A stretch of 59,489 nucleotides of DNA from assembly GCA_900755005.1 (NCBI GenBank), contig CAAEEX010000047.1, positions 1 through 59,489 on the forward strand. Direction: 5' to 3'. The translations under genes and the position numbers were made by a program. Source of the DNA: an uncultured Collinsella sp. (GTDB lineage: Bacteria; Actinomycetota; Coriobacteriia; Coriobacteriales; Coriobacteriaceae). Under the pieces are notes generated by a model that did no database searches, was not told where the DNA came from, and saw only the letters and a program-made list of their open reading frames with translations. Shown here in pieces: positions 30,709 through 39,124 of this stretch; the first letter of the stretch is position 1, and each line of letters opens with the position of its first letter.

Positions 30709-32655
30709 TTACTCCTTATTGCGACGGTAGAGGAAGTAACCGCCCGCGGAGATGACGGCAACGCCAGCGATGGCGAATGCAGCCACCACGCGGCCATCAA
30801 AACGATCACCGGTGGTGGGCAGGCCGCCCTTGGTGTTCGCCTTGTTGGTGGTTACCGTGGTCGTGGTGTCCGACTTGCCAGGCTTCTCGGGCTTGGTGGT
30901 GGGCTGCTCGGGCTTAGCGGGCTGCTCGGGGGTACCGGGCTGCTCAGGAGTACCAGGCTGCTCGGGAGTGCCAGGCTGATCCGGGGTTACCGGGTCGGTG
31001 GCAAGAGCGTCCTTGGCGTAGGTGATGGACACCTTGAGGCCGTTGGTCTCGGTGTTCAGGTCGCTCGGGGTGAAGGGCTGGTCGAAGTTCTCAGCCTTCA
31101 GATAGGCGCGCATCTCCTGGAGCAAGGCCTTGCACTTTACGTAGGTGTTCTCGGTGGCAGCATTGCCGGCCTTGTTTGCCAGGGCGGTACGGGCCTCGGT
31201 GCCCTCGGTGGCCTGCATGACCTCGTCGACTTCCAAGTTCTGCTCGACGAGCTCGTTCTGGAGGGCGTCGAGGTAGGTGCGGACGTTGACGCCGAGCAGC
31301 TCGGGATGCTCGAAGCAGAGGGAGCTGATGTCCATGAGGACGTAATTGATGGAGTTCTCGGGTTCTTCGTTGTTTACGATGTCCGTCTCTTTGCAGTGAT
31401 CGTAGGAGACGGTCTGGTCGCTGAAATACGGGCTAACCTCGGTGAGCAGTGCGGAGTAGAAGGGGATGGCGACGGAGTACGCGGCGCGGGAGAGCATTTC
31501 CCATTGGATGGTTGCGATCTCGGGATCGAGGCCATCGCGAATCTGGAAGAGGTTGATCTCGCTGTTGCTTTCGGTACCGATGGCGTAGGCGCCGTCGGTG
31601 TTGGCGTTGAGGCCCGGGGCCTTCTCGCCGCGGTTGCCAAACGCGCGGATCATCTCAAAGGTGTTCCAGTTGGATTTGCCAGGCTGGAAGAACAGGGGCT
31701 GTGCCTCGAAGGGCAGAGCGCCGGTCGTGGCGCGGGCGTTTTCGCGCGTGTCCTTTACGATCTTATAGTCGGTGCCCTCGGTGAGCGGCGCATCGAAGTA
31801 AGCGCGACCCTGGACATAACGTGTCCAAGAGTGCATGGCATTTTCGCTAATTTCCTCGCCGTAGGTCTGGGCAACGTCGAACTGGCCATCATCGAAGTAC
31901 TTGGCGAAGCCCTTCTCCTTGGGCATAGATTCGATGCCCTCGGAGTGGAGGCAGTTCTCGGTGTCGTTGAGGTCAACCTTGTAGTTGAGGTTGCCGATGT
32001 TGGGGTTAAGCGAGGCGATGTCATCGGTGAGCTTCATGGCGATCCACTGATGGCCGGAAAGTGCGGCGAACAGCCAGGTCTCATTGTTGTCGGAGATGAT
32101 AATCTGGTCGTTGCCGCAGGCGCCCTGGTCGTCGATGATCTTGCCGAGGAGCTCGACACCCTCACGTGCCGTGGCGCTTTCGCCCAAGATTACGCTGCCG
32201 TAGCTATATTCGCCAATGCCAGTATCGGTCAGGGGGTCCGCAGCCTTGGCAGCTGCATTCATGTAGGTGGTCAGCGTGGCGGAGCAGGAGACACCCTTCT
32301 CGTTGATGCCAGCCTCGGAGTAGGCATCCCAGCGCTCGTCCCACTGACTGGGGTGGTCACGCACATAGGTGTAGCGATACGAGGTCTTGGTCGAGGTATA
32401 CACGAATGCAGACTCATCCGAGCTGTAGGTGTGACCAGGGCCAAACGAAGGCTCGATGCCAAAGTGCTTGAGGTAACGCTTGCGGTAGTCCTCAGCACGG
32501 CCGTAGTACGTATTACCGTCGGCCGTCAGCTTGTTGCCCATATAGACCTGCGTGCAGGCGAGCGCAGAGGTCGGCATGGACATGATGGTTGCAGCTCCAA
32601 AGGCGAGGCCTATGCCTAGCTTCTTGAGCGCGTTGACGGGGTGAGTTTTCCTCAT
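30709..32655 (-). CDS. C69-family dipeptidase, sortase-anchored
   Basis: This 648-aa cell-surface Ntn hydrolase has a signal peptide ending TSALA, immediately followed by Cys (ACTQVYMGNKLTADG), the expected catalytic N-terminal nucleophile after processing. Peptidase C69 blocks follow: YYGRAEDY, and NEKGVSCSATLT further on. The C-terminus has Pro-rich PEQPGT repeats (about residues 562-605, 30,845-30,975), then the sortase motif LPTTGD, a hydrophobic helix and RRNKE. It probably cleaves dipeptides from diet or host protein at the wall. GGGAGGG lies before the ATG. Confidence 0.9.
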   Translation of the reverse strand: MRKTHPVNALKKLGIGLAFGAATIMSMPTSALACTQVYMGNKLTADGNTYYGRAEDYRKRYLKHFGIEPSFGPGHTYSSDESAFVYTSTKTSYRYTYVRDHPSQWDERWDAYSEAGINEKGVSCSATLTTYMNAAAKAADPLTDTGIGEYSYGSVILGESATAREGVELLGKIIDDQGACGNDQIIISDNNETWLFAALSGHQWIAMKLTDDIASLNPNIGNLNYKVDLNDTENCLHSEGIESMPKEKGFAKYFDDGQFDVAQTYGEEISENAMHSWTRYVQGRAYFDAPLTEGTDYKIVKDTRENARATTGALPFEAQPLFFQPGKSNWNTFEMIRAFGNRGEKAPGLNANTDGAYAIGTESNSEINLFQIRDGLDPEIATIQWEMLSRAAYSVAIPFYSALLTEVSPYFSDQTVSYDHCKETDIVNNEEPENSINYVLMDISSLCFEHPELLGVNVRTYLDALQNELVEQNLEVDEVMQATEGTEARTALANKAGNAATENTYVKCKALLQEMRAYLKAENFDQPFTPSDLNTETNGLKVSITYAKDALATDPVTPDQPGTPEQPGTPEQPGTPEQPAKPEQPTTKPEKPGKSDTTTTVTTNKANTKGGLPTTGDRFDGRVVAAFAIAGVAVISAGGYFLYRRNKE

Positions 32656-32679
32656 TTTCCCTCCCAGCGTGCGAAAGCC

Positions 32680-32701
32680 CTCTGTCGCCAGAGGGCTTCA
32701 G
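32680..32701 (-). other. Hairpin in the C69 peptidase leader
   Basis: GAAGCCCTCTG and CAGAGGGCTTTC pair on the minus strand around GCGA, about 25 bases before the gene start. It may be an attenuator or mRNA-stability hairpin. The rest of 32702-32890 is AT-rich and shows no gene. Confidence 0.5.
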
Positions 32702-32890
32702 CCAATAAAGACACCTCATTAGCGTAACGAACTAGAAACAATATTCATCTATGAAAGAAACTTACTCGATAAGCGTGATGAAATATGCGATGAGCGGTTA
32801 ATTATACTCAGTTTGTAGCTTTATTTTAATAAAGACGCCCTGCAATTACTGTAGCCGAATAAAGTAGCTGGGAATGCCCGAAATGAGAAT

Positions 32891-32925
32891 CCCCTGCTGT
32901 TTGGCAAATGCATAAACAGCAGGGG
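32891..32925. terminator. Terminator of the lipid kinase operon
   Basis: CCCCTGCTGTTT (32891-32902) pairs perfectly with AAACAGCAGGGG (32914-32925), about 36 bases after the 30-aa ORF stop on the minus strand. Confidence 0.65.
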
Positions 32926-32961
32926 AGACGATAATTGGATGAATATCATACCAATGTGGAA

Positions 32962-33054
32962 TTACTTCTTCCGGCGGTGGATCACGTTGATCGCATAGCC
33001 GACGAGCATGGCCAAAACGATGATGATAAAGCCGAGCAGGGGATTGTCGTTCAT
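32962..33054 (-). CDS. 30-aa single-span membrane peptide
   Basis: The ATG at 33054 follows a strong TAGGAGG, which itself starts at the stop codon of the lipid kinase gene. The peptide has a short polar start (MNDNPLLG), a membrane span (FIIIVLAMLVGYAI) and a basic tail (NVIHRRKK), predicting the N-terminus out. Translation is probably coupled to the kinase gene. It may be a small regulator or partner of the membrane-associated kinase; function unknown. Confidence 0.7.
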   Translation of the reverse strand: MNDNPLLGFIIIVLAMLVGYAINVIHRRKK

Positions 33055-33063
33055 GGGGTCCTC

Positions 33064-33981
33064 CTATTTACCAAGCGGTGAGAATTCGTCGACGATGAGG
33101 TCGAGGCATTGCGGAAGCGCGCGGGCTCCAAAGACGCCCGAGTTGCTGGAGATGATCTCGCCATCGAACTGCATGCCCAGCGACGGCGTGCAGGTGATCT
33201 TGGCTTCCTTGGTCTGGATGATCTTGAACTGCGGGCGGCCTAGTACCTTGCCGGCGGGGTCGAGTGCGGCGGTGATCACAGTAGGCAACAGCTGCACGGT
33301 GCGCACGGGTTCGATGACCGCAATGTCGACCATGCCATCGTTCATGCGGCAGTCGGGGAACAGGTTGATGTCGTTTTGGATGACCGAGGTATTACCCGCC
33401 ATGCAGCAGATGCCGTCGAGCTCCTCGACAATGCCGTCATGCTCAATCGTAAAGTGCGCCACCGTGGGGTTGGGCGTGGCGAGTGCGGACAGGAAGTAGG
33501 CGATCTCGCCGATGTCGTTTTTGGTGGGGGCGGCCTTCATCATGATCTCGGCGTCGAAGCCCGAGCCGGCGATGATGATAAAGCCGTGGCGCTTCTCGTT
33601 GCCGTTCTCGTCGAGCCAAAAGAGCTCGCCCATGTCCGCCTTGACGGTACGGCCGACGCGGCAGGCCTTGGCGAGCGCCGCGGCCTCGGGGGCGTTGCCG
33701 ATGTTGTTGAAGAACAGGCAGGCCGTGCCGGAGGGGAAGACGAGCGTGGGGACGCCGCATCCGCGCATTTGGTCGAGCACGTTGGAGACGGTGCCGTCGC
33801 CGCCCGAAATCACCACGCGATCAAACTCGCGCACGTCTGCCACGGCGTCCTCGGGTTCCATGCCATCGCCGATAAAGCGCATCACGACCTCGTCGCCGCC
33901 CTGCGCGAGGGCGTGCGTGAATGCGTAGATTTCATCTGAGCTGGGGCCCGATGCCGGGTTGTGGATGATAAGGCAGCGCAT
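33064..33981 (-). CDS. Diacylglycerol kinase-family lipid kinase
   Basis: This 305-aa enzyme of the DagK/YegS family has the ATP-binding SGGDGTVSNVL at about residue 60, the N-terminal IIHNPASG and the conserved FPSGTACLF. Typical substrates are diacylglycerol or other lipids; it recycles diacylglycerol from the envelope. It is followed by the 30-aa membrane peptide and is divergent from rnd. Confidence 0.88.
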   Translation of the reverse strand: MRCLIIHNPASGPSSDEIYAFTHALAQGGDEVVMRFIGDGMEPEDAVADVREFDRVVISGGDGTVSNVLDQMRGCGVPTLVFPSGTACLFFNNIGNAPEAAALAKACRVGRTVKADMGELFWLDENGNEKRHGFIIIAGSGFDAEIMMKAAPTKNDIGEIAYFLSALATPNPTVAHFTIEHDGIVEELDGICCMAGNTSVIQNDINLFPDCRMNDGMVDIAVIEPVRTVQLLPTVITAALDPAGKVLGRPQFKIIQTKEAKITCTPSLGMQFDGEIISSNSGVFGARALPQCLDLIVDEFSPLGK

Positions 33982-34079
33982 ACTTACGTTCCCGTTCTGT
34001 GACTAACCGAGTATAGTTGTAGGGCAATGCCGATATCCTACCCGTGTTTTTCGGGCCTAACCTTATTCGATGGGTTGAT

Positions 34080-35213
34080 ATGTACATTTCCACACATCAG
34101 GCTCTACTCGACTTTTGCCAGCGCGCCCGCGAGTTTGACGCGATTGCCGTCGATACCGAGTTTTTGCGTGAGCGCACGTTCCATCCGCGCCTGTGCTTGG
34201 TTCAGATTGCCACCCCTGCCGAGAGCGTGGCGGTCGACCCTCTGGTGATCGACGACCTGTCGCCGCTGGCCGAGCTTATGGCCGACGAGAGCGTGACCAA
34301 GGTCTTCCACGCGTGCTCTCAGGATATGGAGGTCATGCTCCATACCGTGGGCGTGCTGCCGCGTCCCATTTTTGACACGCAGGTGGCCGCCGCCTTTTTG
34401 GGCGAGCGCCAGCAGATTTCCTACGGCGCGCTCGTACAGACGTTTTGCGGCGTCTCGTTGCCCAAGACCGAGTCGCTGACCGATTGGTCGCGCCGCCCGC
34501 TGACCGATAAACAGATTGAGTACGCGATTGATGACGTCAAGTACCTGATCGTTGCCTATACCGAGATGATGAGCCGCCTGCGCGAGCTGGGCCGGGTGGA
34601 CTGGGTGCTCGACGAGTTGCGTCCGCTGGCCGACGAGTCGCACTATCGCGCCGATCGTCACGAGGCATTCCGCAAGGTCAAGCGCATCAACTCCTGCAGC
34701 CGCCATCAGCTGGGCATTGCGCGCGAGCTTGCCGCTTGGCGCGAGGACCGCGCCGAGCGCCGCAACATCCCGCGCAAGTGGGTCATGTCCGACGATACGC
34801 TGCTGGCGCTCGTCAAGCGCAATCCTGTGCGCGTTGAGGAGTTCCGCAGCATCCGCGGTACCGACCAGCTGGGGGAGCGCGACGTGGACGGCGCGCTTAT
34901 GGCCATCAAGCGCGGTGCGAGCTGCCCACACGATCGCCTGCCGCTCATGGTACGCGGACACCGTCAGATTTCGCCGGAGTTGGAGAGTGTGACGGACCTG
35001 ATGTATGCGCTCATTCGCCTGGTCGCCGAGCGCTCGGGCGTGGCGACCTCGGTCATCGCCTCGCGCGATGACCTGGCCGACTACATTGAGCATCCCGAGC
35101 AAAGTCCCCTGCGCGAAGGTTGGCGCTTTGAGCTCGTGGGCTCGCGCCTGGACGATTTGCTCTCGGGCAATATGGGACTCACCGTAAAGGACGGCAAAAT
35201 CGAGCTCCTGTAG
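34080..35213 (+). CDS. rnd: Ribonuclease D
   Basis: This 377-aa 3'-5' exoribonuclease processes tRNA and structured RNA 3' ends. The DEDD exonuclease core is visible: AVDTEFLRER (D-x-E), VFHACSQDMEVM and YAIDDVKYLI with the final Asp and Tyr. HRDC-like helical domains follow at about 200-285 and 285-350. The start at 34080 (MYISTHQALLDF) matches the family; an upstream GTG would add 12 non-conserved residues. The ribosome site is weak. Confidence 0.92.
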   Translation: MYISTHQALLDFCQRAREFDAIAVDTEFLRERTFHPRLCLVQIATPAESVAVDPLVIDDLSPLAELMADESVTKVFHACSQDMEVMLHTVGVLPRPIFDTQVAAAFLGERQQISYGALVQTFCGVSLPKTESLTDWSRRPLTDKQIEYAIDDVKYLIVAYTEMMSRLRELGRVDWVLDELRPLADESHYRADRHEAFRKVKRINSCSRHQLGIARELAAWREDRAERRNIPRKWVMSDDTLLALVKRNPVRVEEFRSIRGTDQLGERDVDGALMAIKRGASCPHDRLPLMVRGHRQISPELESVTDLMYALIRLVAERSGVATSVIASRDDLADYIEHPEQSPLREGWRFELVGSRLDDLLSGNMGLTVKDGKIELL

Positions 35214-35277
35214 GGAAGCCTAGCCGCTTGAGTGGGTAGAATGCCTCCAACGTGTAACTCGATTCGGAGGAATTCGC

Positions 35278-35982
35278 ATGCCTTATTACTATGGATACGG
35301 CTTTGGCATTGACCCGCTGTACCTGCTGGTTGTTCTTGTCTGCACGGTGCTTGGCCTTGCTGCGCAGAGCTATATCAACTCGACATACAAGACCTGGTCC
35401 AAGGTTCGCTCGGACGGCGATACGGGTGCCACGGTCGCTCGCCGCATGCTCGATGCCAACGGCTGTGCTGCCGTAGGCATCAAGGGCGTCGCCGGCGAGC
35501 TCACCGATCATTACAACCCGCAGGACAACAACCTGTATCTGTCGGATGCCAACCGTTCGGGCGGTTCGGTCGCAAGCGTTGCCGTCGCCTGCCACGAGGC
35601 GGGCCATGCCGCCCAGCGTCAAAGCGGTTACGCCATGATGAAGGTGCGTACCGCCCTGGTCCCGGTCGTCAACTTTACCCAGAACACTTGGACGATCGTG
35701 CTGCTCATGGGCCTGTTCATGAATATCGCGGGGCTCACGACCCTCGCGCTGGTCTTCTTCTCGTTTAGCGTGCTGTTCCAGCTAGTTACGCTGCCGGTCG
35801 AGATCGATGCCAGTCGCCGTGCTGTGGCGTATATCGAGCGGTCGGGCATGAGTTCCAAGCAGGTCAACGGTGCCAAGAAGGTGCTGACGGCAGCCGCGCT
35901 TACCTATGTGGCGGCGGCGCTCACCTCGATCATTCAACTGCTCTATCTAATGGCTCGATACAACAGAAACTCCAACCGATAA
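35278..35982 (+). CDS. Neutral zinc metallopeptidase (PF04298 family)
   Basis: This 234-aa membrane protein has one N-terminal hydrophobic segment (PLYLLVVLVCTVLGLAA), the zinc motif HEAGHA at about residue 106, two further spans around residues 130-170, and the LPVEIDASRRA block that holds the third ligand region. Matches the YugP-like family; substrates unknown. CGGAGG precedes the ATG. Confidence 0.9.
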   Translation: MPYYYGYGFGIDPLYLLVVLVCTVLGLAAQSYINSTYKTWSKVRSDGDTGATVARRMLDANGCAAVGIKGVAGELTDHYNPQDNNLYLSDANRSGGSVASVAVACHEAGHAAQRQSGYAMMKVRTALVPVVNFTQNTWTIVLLMGLFMNIAGLTTLALVFFSFSVLFQLVTLPVEIDASRRAVAYIERSGMSSKQVNGAKKVLTAAALTYVAAALTSIIQLLYLMARYNRNSNR

Positions 35983-36097
35983 CAAATGGGACCGACGGGC
36001 GCCGTGGGGATTTGTGTCCCTGCGGCGCTGTACTATGTGTTGGACTTGAATTTGCGCAGGGCCGGGGCCCATGTGCACGATGACGAAAGGAGGCTGC

Positions 36098-37549
36098 GTG
36101 GCAGGCTGGAATCTAACCGGCAATGCCGTTTCCGCCGAGTTCGACGGATTGGACGAGCAAGAGCGTAAAGAGCTCAGCGTGAGCCAGGCGGTGGAGATTG
36201 CCGCTGGCGCGCTCGATGCGATTCCGCAGCTGAGCGTTCTGGGCGAGGTCACGGGTTTTCGTGGTCCCAATGCCCGAAGCGGCCACTGCTACTTCCAAAT
36301 CAAGGACGACTCGGCGGCCGTCGACTGCATCATCTGGAAGGGCGCCTACCTTAAGCGCACCTTCGACTTGCGCGACGGCATGCAGGTGAGCTTTAAGGGC
36401 AGCTTCAATCTCTACAAGCCTACGGGTCGCATGAGCTTCGTCGCCCGCTCGTTCTCGCTGGCGGGGGAGGGCCTACTGCGTCAACAGGTGGCGCAGTTGG
36501 CCGAAAAGCTACGCCGCGAGGGGCTGATGGACGAGTCCCGTAAACGCCGCATCCCGGTGTTTTGCTCACGCGTGGCGGTCGTCACCTCGCTTTCTGGCGC
36601 GGTAATCGACGACGTTAAGCGTACGCTGCGCCGTCGCAACCCGCTCGTCGAGCTTGTCTGCGTGGGCGCAAAAGTCCAGGGCGAGGGTGCGCCGGAAGAG
36701 CTTATTGAAGGCTTGCGCCGCGCCGCTGCCATTACGCCGGCGCCCGATTGCATTTTGCTCGTGCGTGGCGGCGGTTCCTTCGAGGACCTCATGACCTTTA
36801 ACGACGAGGAGCTTGCCCGTGCGGTGGCAGCCTGTCCCGTGCCTGTGGTAACGGGTATTGGGCATGAGCCCGATACCTCGATTTGCGACATGGTGAGCGA
36901 CCGTCGCGCCTCTACGCCCACGGCGGCGGCAGAATCGGTGGCACCGGCTATGACGGAGTTGGCCGACGTGCTCGAGGCGCGCCATCAGCGTCTGGGCGCC
37001 GCGATGGCTTCGATGATCGGGTCGGATCAGGTCGATCTGGAAATGCTCGACCAGCGCGGTCGTCGTGCCTGGGATACCTATACGGCTCGTCTGGGCGACG
37101 CGCTCGATGCGGCCGCATGCCGCCCGTGCCTCAACGACCCAACGTTTATGGTCGAGCGTCGCGAGTCTGAGCTTGCCCTGACGGCCGATCGTCTGTCCGG
37201 CGCCATAACGCGTTCGGTTGGGGCCTTCCGCTCCAACTTCGAGCGTCTGCCCGAGCGCTTGGTCGCAAGCACCTCGGGGCTCGATGGCAAGCGTCATGCG
37301 CTCACGCTTGCGAGTTCCCGTCTGGAGCATCAGGGACGTACGATGCTTAGCAAACCCGCGTCCGAACTGGGCCGTGCGGCAGCCTCGCTCGATGCCCTGT
37401 CGCCGCTCAAGGTGCTTGCCCGCGGCTATTCCATTGCATATAGCGAAGCCGGTGTGGCTACGAGCGCCAAGACCTTTAAGCCAGGCGACGCCATTCGCGT
37501 GCGTATGGCAGACGGCAACGTGGCGGCAACGGTCGATACGGTCGAGTAA
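36098..37549 (+). CDS. xseA: Exodeoxyribonuclease VII large subunit
   Basis: This 483-aa large subunit degrades single-stranded DNA to oligonucleotides with XseB. An N-terminal OB fold carries SGHCYFQIKDDSAAVDCIIW; the catalytic domain has VRGGGSFEDLMTFNDEELARA-type sequence (key GGG-S-EDL) and GIGHEPDTSICD. A long coiled coil follows from about residue 270. The GTG at 36098 has AAAGGAGG 4 bases upstream and gives the expected N-terminus. xseB follows 42 bases after the stop. Confidence 0.95.
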   Translation: MAGWNLTGNAVSAEFDGLDEQERKELSVSQAVEIAAGALDAIPQLSVLGEVTGFRGPNARSGHCYFQIKDDSAAVDCIIWKGAYLKRTFDLRDGMQVSFKGSFNLYKPTGRMSFVARSFSLAGEGLLRQQVAQLAEKLRREGLMDESRKRRIPVFCSRVAVVTSLSGAVIDDVKRTLRRRNPLVELVCVGAKVQGEGAPEELIEGLRRAAAITPAPDCILLVRGGGSFEDLMTFNDEELARAVAACPVPVVTGIGHEPDTSICDMVSDRRASTPTAAAESVAPAMTELADVLEARHQRLGAAMASMIGSDQVDLEMLDQRGRRAWDTYTARLGDALDAAACRPCLNDPTFMVERRESELALTADRLSGAITRSVGAFRSNFERLPERLVASTSGLDGKRHALTLASSRLEHQGRTMLSKPASELGRAAASLDALSPLKVLARGYSIAYSEAGVATSAKTFKPGDAIRVRMADGNVAATVDTVE

Positions 37550-37591
37550 GCCGTGTTTCATAGCGATAAACCTTTAGGAAAGGAAACAGAT

Positions 37592-37858
37592 ATGGCAGAG
37601 AAGACCCCGGTCGAGCAGCTTACGTACAAGCAGGCTTCTCAGGAGTTGGAGCTCATCATCCGCAGCTTGGAGTCGGGCGACATGGAGCTCGAGGAGTCGC
37701 TCGAGAGCTACACCCGCGGCGTCGAGCTTCTTAAGAGCCTGCGTACCCGCCTGACTGATGCCGAGCAGAAGGTCTCGGTGCTCCTTAAGGACGTCGACGG
37801 CAATGACGTGCTCGCCGACGGCGAAGCCGCCAACACCGACGACAACCTCTCGTTCTAA
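37592..37858 (+). CDS. xseB: Exodeoxyribonuclease VII small subunit
   Basis: This 88-aa helical protein has the XseB signature (SQELELIIRSLESGDMELEES, quoted key residues E, L, G and L-E-E-S-L, then YTRGVELLK). It binds the XseA coiled coil. The ATG at 37592 follows GGAAAGGAAACAGAT. Co-transcribed with xseA and closed by a palindrome with T-rich arms. Confidence 0.93.
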   Translation: MAEKTPVEQLTYKQASQELELIIRSLESGDMELEESLESYTRGVELLKSLRTRLTDAEQKVSVLLKDVDGNDVLADGEAANTDDNLSF

Positions 37859-37878
37859 CCATCTCGCAGTCCACTTTG

Positions 37879-37985
37879 GGGTAGTCTTTTTGGGGCTTTT
37901 TTGACTACCTCTTGTCGGCTGCCTCGCCGAGCACTTGCGTTTGCGAAAAAGTAGTCAAAAAAGCCCCGTCGCAAAAAGACTACCC
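37879..37985. repeat. Long palindrome after xseB
   Basis: The outer arm 37879-37908 pairs with 37951-37985 in two blocks, with an extra 4-base insertion (GTCG) on the right. The arms contain T6 and A6 runs, so it may also end xseAB transcription. The loop holds CGGC/GCCG. Its inner sequence does not match the other core families. Confidence 0.75.
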
Positions 37986-38048
37986 TGGTGGCTTGGCCAT
38001 TGGAGGTGAATGTTGCTTGCCTTTTGGCGTGTTAGGTGAGTTGAGGCG

Positions 38049-38879
38049 CTATCGCTGGTCGATTTCACCGGGTTCAACCATTATTTCTAGCGTGTGTAAA
38101 TATTCATCTTGATTGTCAGATATGTATTCGCTTACATACCAGAATTCTAGAAGAGGCCCTGCGGCAATGAGATGATTCTGGTCCATGAATTCATTCATTT
38201 CCCTCCATATTGTCGGCGTTATTTCTGCAGGTCCGGTGGTTGTCCTGCAAAGATAGTCACCTTCTGGGAAAATCTCGCACCTTTTATCGTCGATTGATCC
38301 GAGTGAAAGCAGCGTCTTCTCTGCTACCAGGCAACCGTCGGCGCTTCTGCGCGATGGGTCAAGGATGAAGCATGGAACCGTGTGTATCGAATCGATTTCC
38401 ATCCCGAGTTCTTTCATGCGCTTAATGGTGGCGTAGGGAATTATGTCGCCGCTTAGCTCATCCTCGCTTACGATGACATATCCTCGGGGTCCCTTATGAA
38501 CCACCCTCGACTGTTTTTCCTCGCGTGCTCGTAACGACATGGATATGTTCTGCATGCAATGCTCGATCTTTCGGCGCCGTTGCGATAGTTTTGCTATGGC
38601 TGCGTCGATGCTATCAAGTTCGTTGCTGAACAGTTCAAAGCTCGTTTCGAGTGAATGGTTATCTAGGAAAGATCTGATTTCGCTAAGCGTGTAGTTCATA
38701 TTGAGCATTGACATGATGATGTTGAGTCTGCCGAAATCGTCCTTCCTGTATTCACGGTAGGCATTCGCCCTGCGCTTTGGGGCAACTAAACCAATTGCCT
38801 CGTAATAGCGAAGAGTGTCTGCGCTTACGCCGTAGAGGCCGGCCGTCTGCTTGATATTAAGGGAAAACTCGCGTTCCAT
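38049..38879 (-). CDS. MerR-family regulator with a GyrI-like effector domain
   Basis: This 276-aa protein has the MerR helix-turn-helix at the N-terminus (IKQTAGLYGVSADTLRYYEAIGL), a coiled dimerisation helix at about 80-120 and a C-terminal GyrI/BmrR-like region (from about 130) that typically binds aromatic or cationic compounds. The ATG at 38879 has GGAAGG upstream. It is divergent from the carboxylesterase, whose upstream region has a promoter with a 19-bp spacer, the kind MerR proteins act on. Confidence 0.88.
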   Translation of the reverse strand: MEREFSLNIKQTAGLYGVSADTLRYYEAIGLVAPKRRANAYREYRKDDFGRLNIIMSMLNMNYTLSEIRSFLDNHSLETSFELFSNELDSIDAAIAKLSQRRRKIEHCMQNISMSLRAREEKQSRVVHKGPRGYVIVSEDELSGDIIPYATIKRMKELGMEIDSIHTVPCFILDPSRRSADGCLVAEKTLLSLGSIDDKRCEIFPEGDYLCRTTTGPAEITPTIWREMNEFMDQNHLIAAGPLLEFWYVSEYISDNQDEYLHTLEIMVEPGEIDQR

Positions 38880-39029
38880 GTCACACCTTCCGACTGCCCT
38901 AGGGCCACTCAAAACCTTGGAGCTATTCTAATGTTTGTTACTCCGTCATTGTCGGGCAAGCGGTCGTTTTGACGAGGTGAACGGTCTTAAGCGCTTGGTA
39001 TCCAGCTGGTATTCCATCGAAACACGTCG

Positions 39030-39060
39030 TTGACCTTTGACTTTCTCCAAATTCTAAGAT
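39030..39060 (+). promoter_or_regulatory. MerR-type promoter with a 19-bp spacer
   Basis: TTGACC (39030-39035), a 19-base spacer and TAAGAT (39055-39060), about 65 bases before the carboxylesterase. Overlong spacers are the hallmark of MerR-activated promoters, and the divergent gene is a MerR regulator. An alternative -10, TCTAAG with 17 bases, is also possible. Confidence 0.5.
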
Positions 39061-39124
39061 GGTTTCAAGCCAGCTAGCTTAAATCATATCGATCTAGCAT
39101 CTTAATTGTGAGGAAGGACAAGCA

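Noticed and set aside
30845..30985. Tandem DNA repeat or CRISPR-like array
   Set aside because: It encodes PEQPGT repeats in the wall-spanning part of the C69 peptidase; units are too short and have no spacers. No CRISPR array is seen anywhere.
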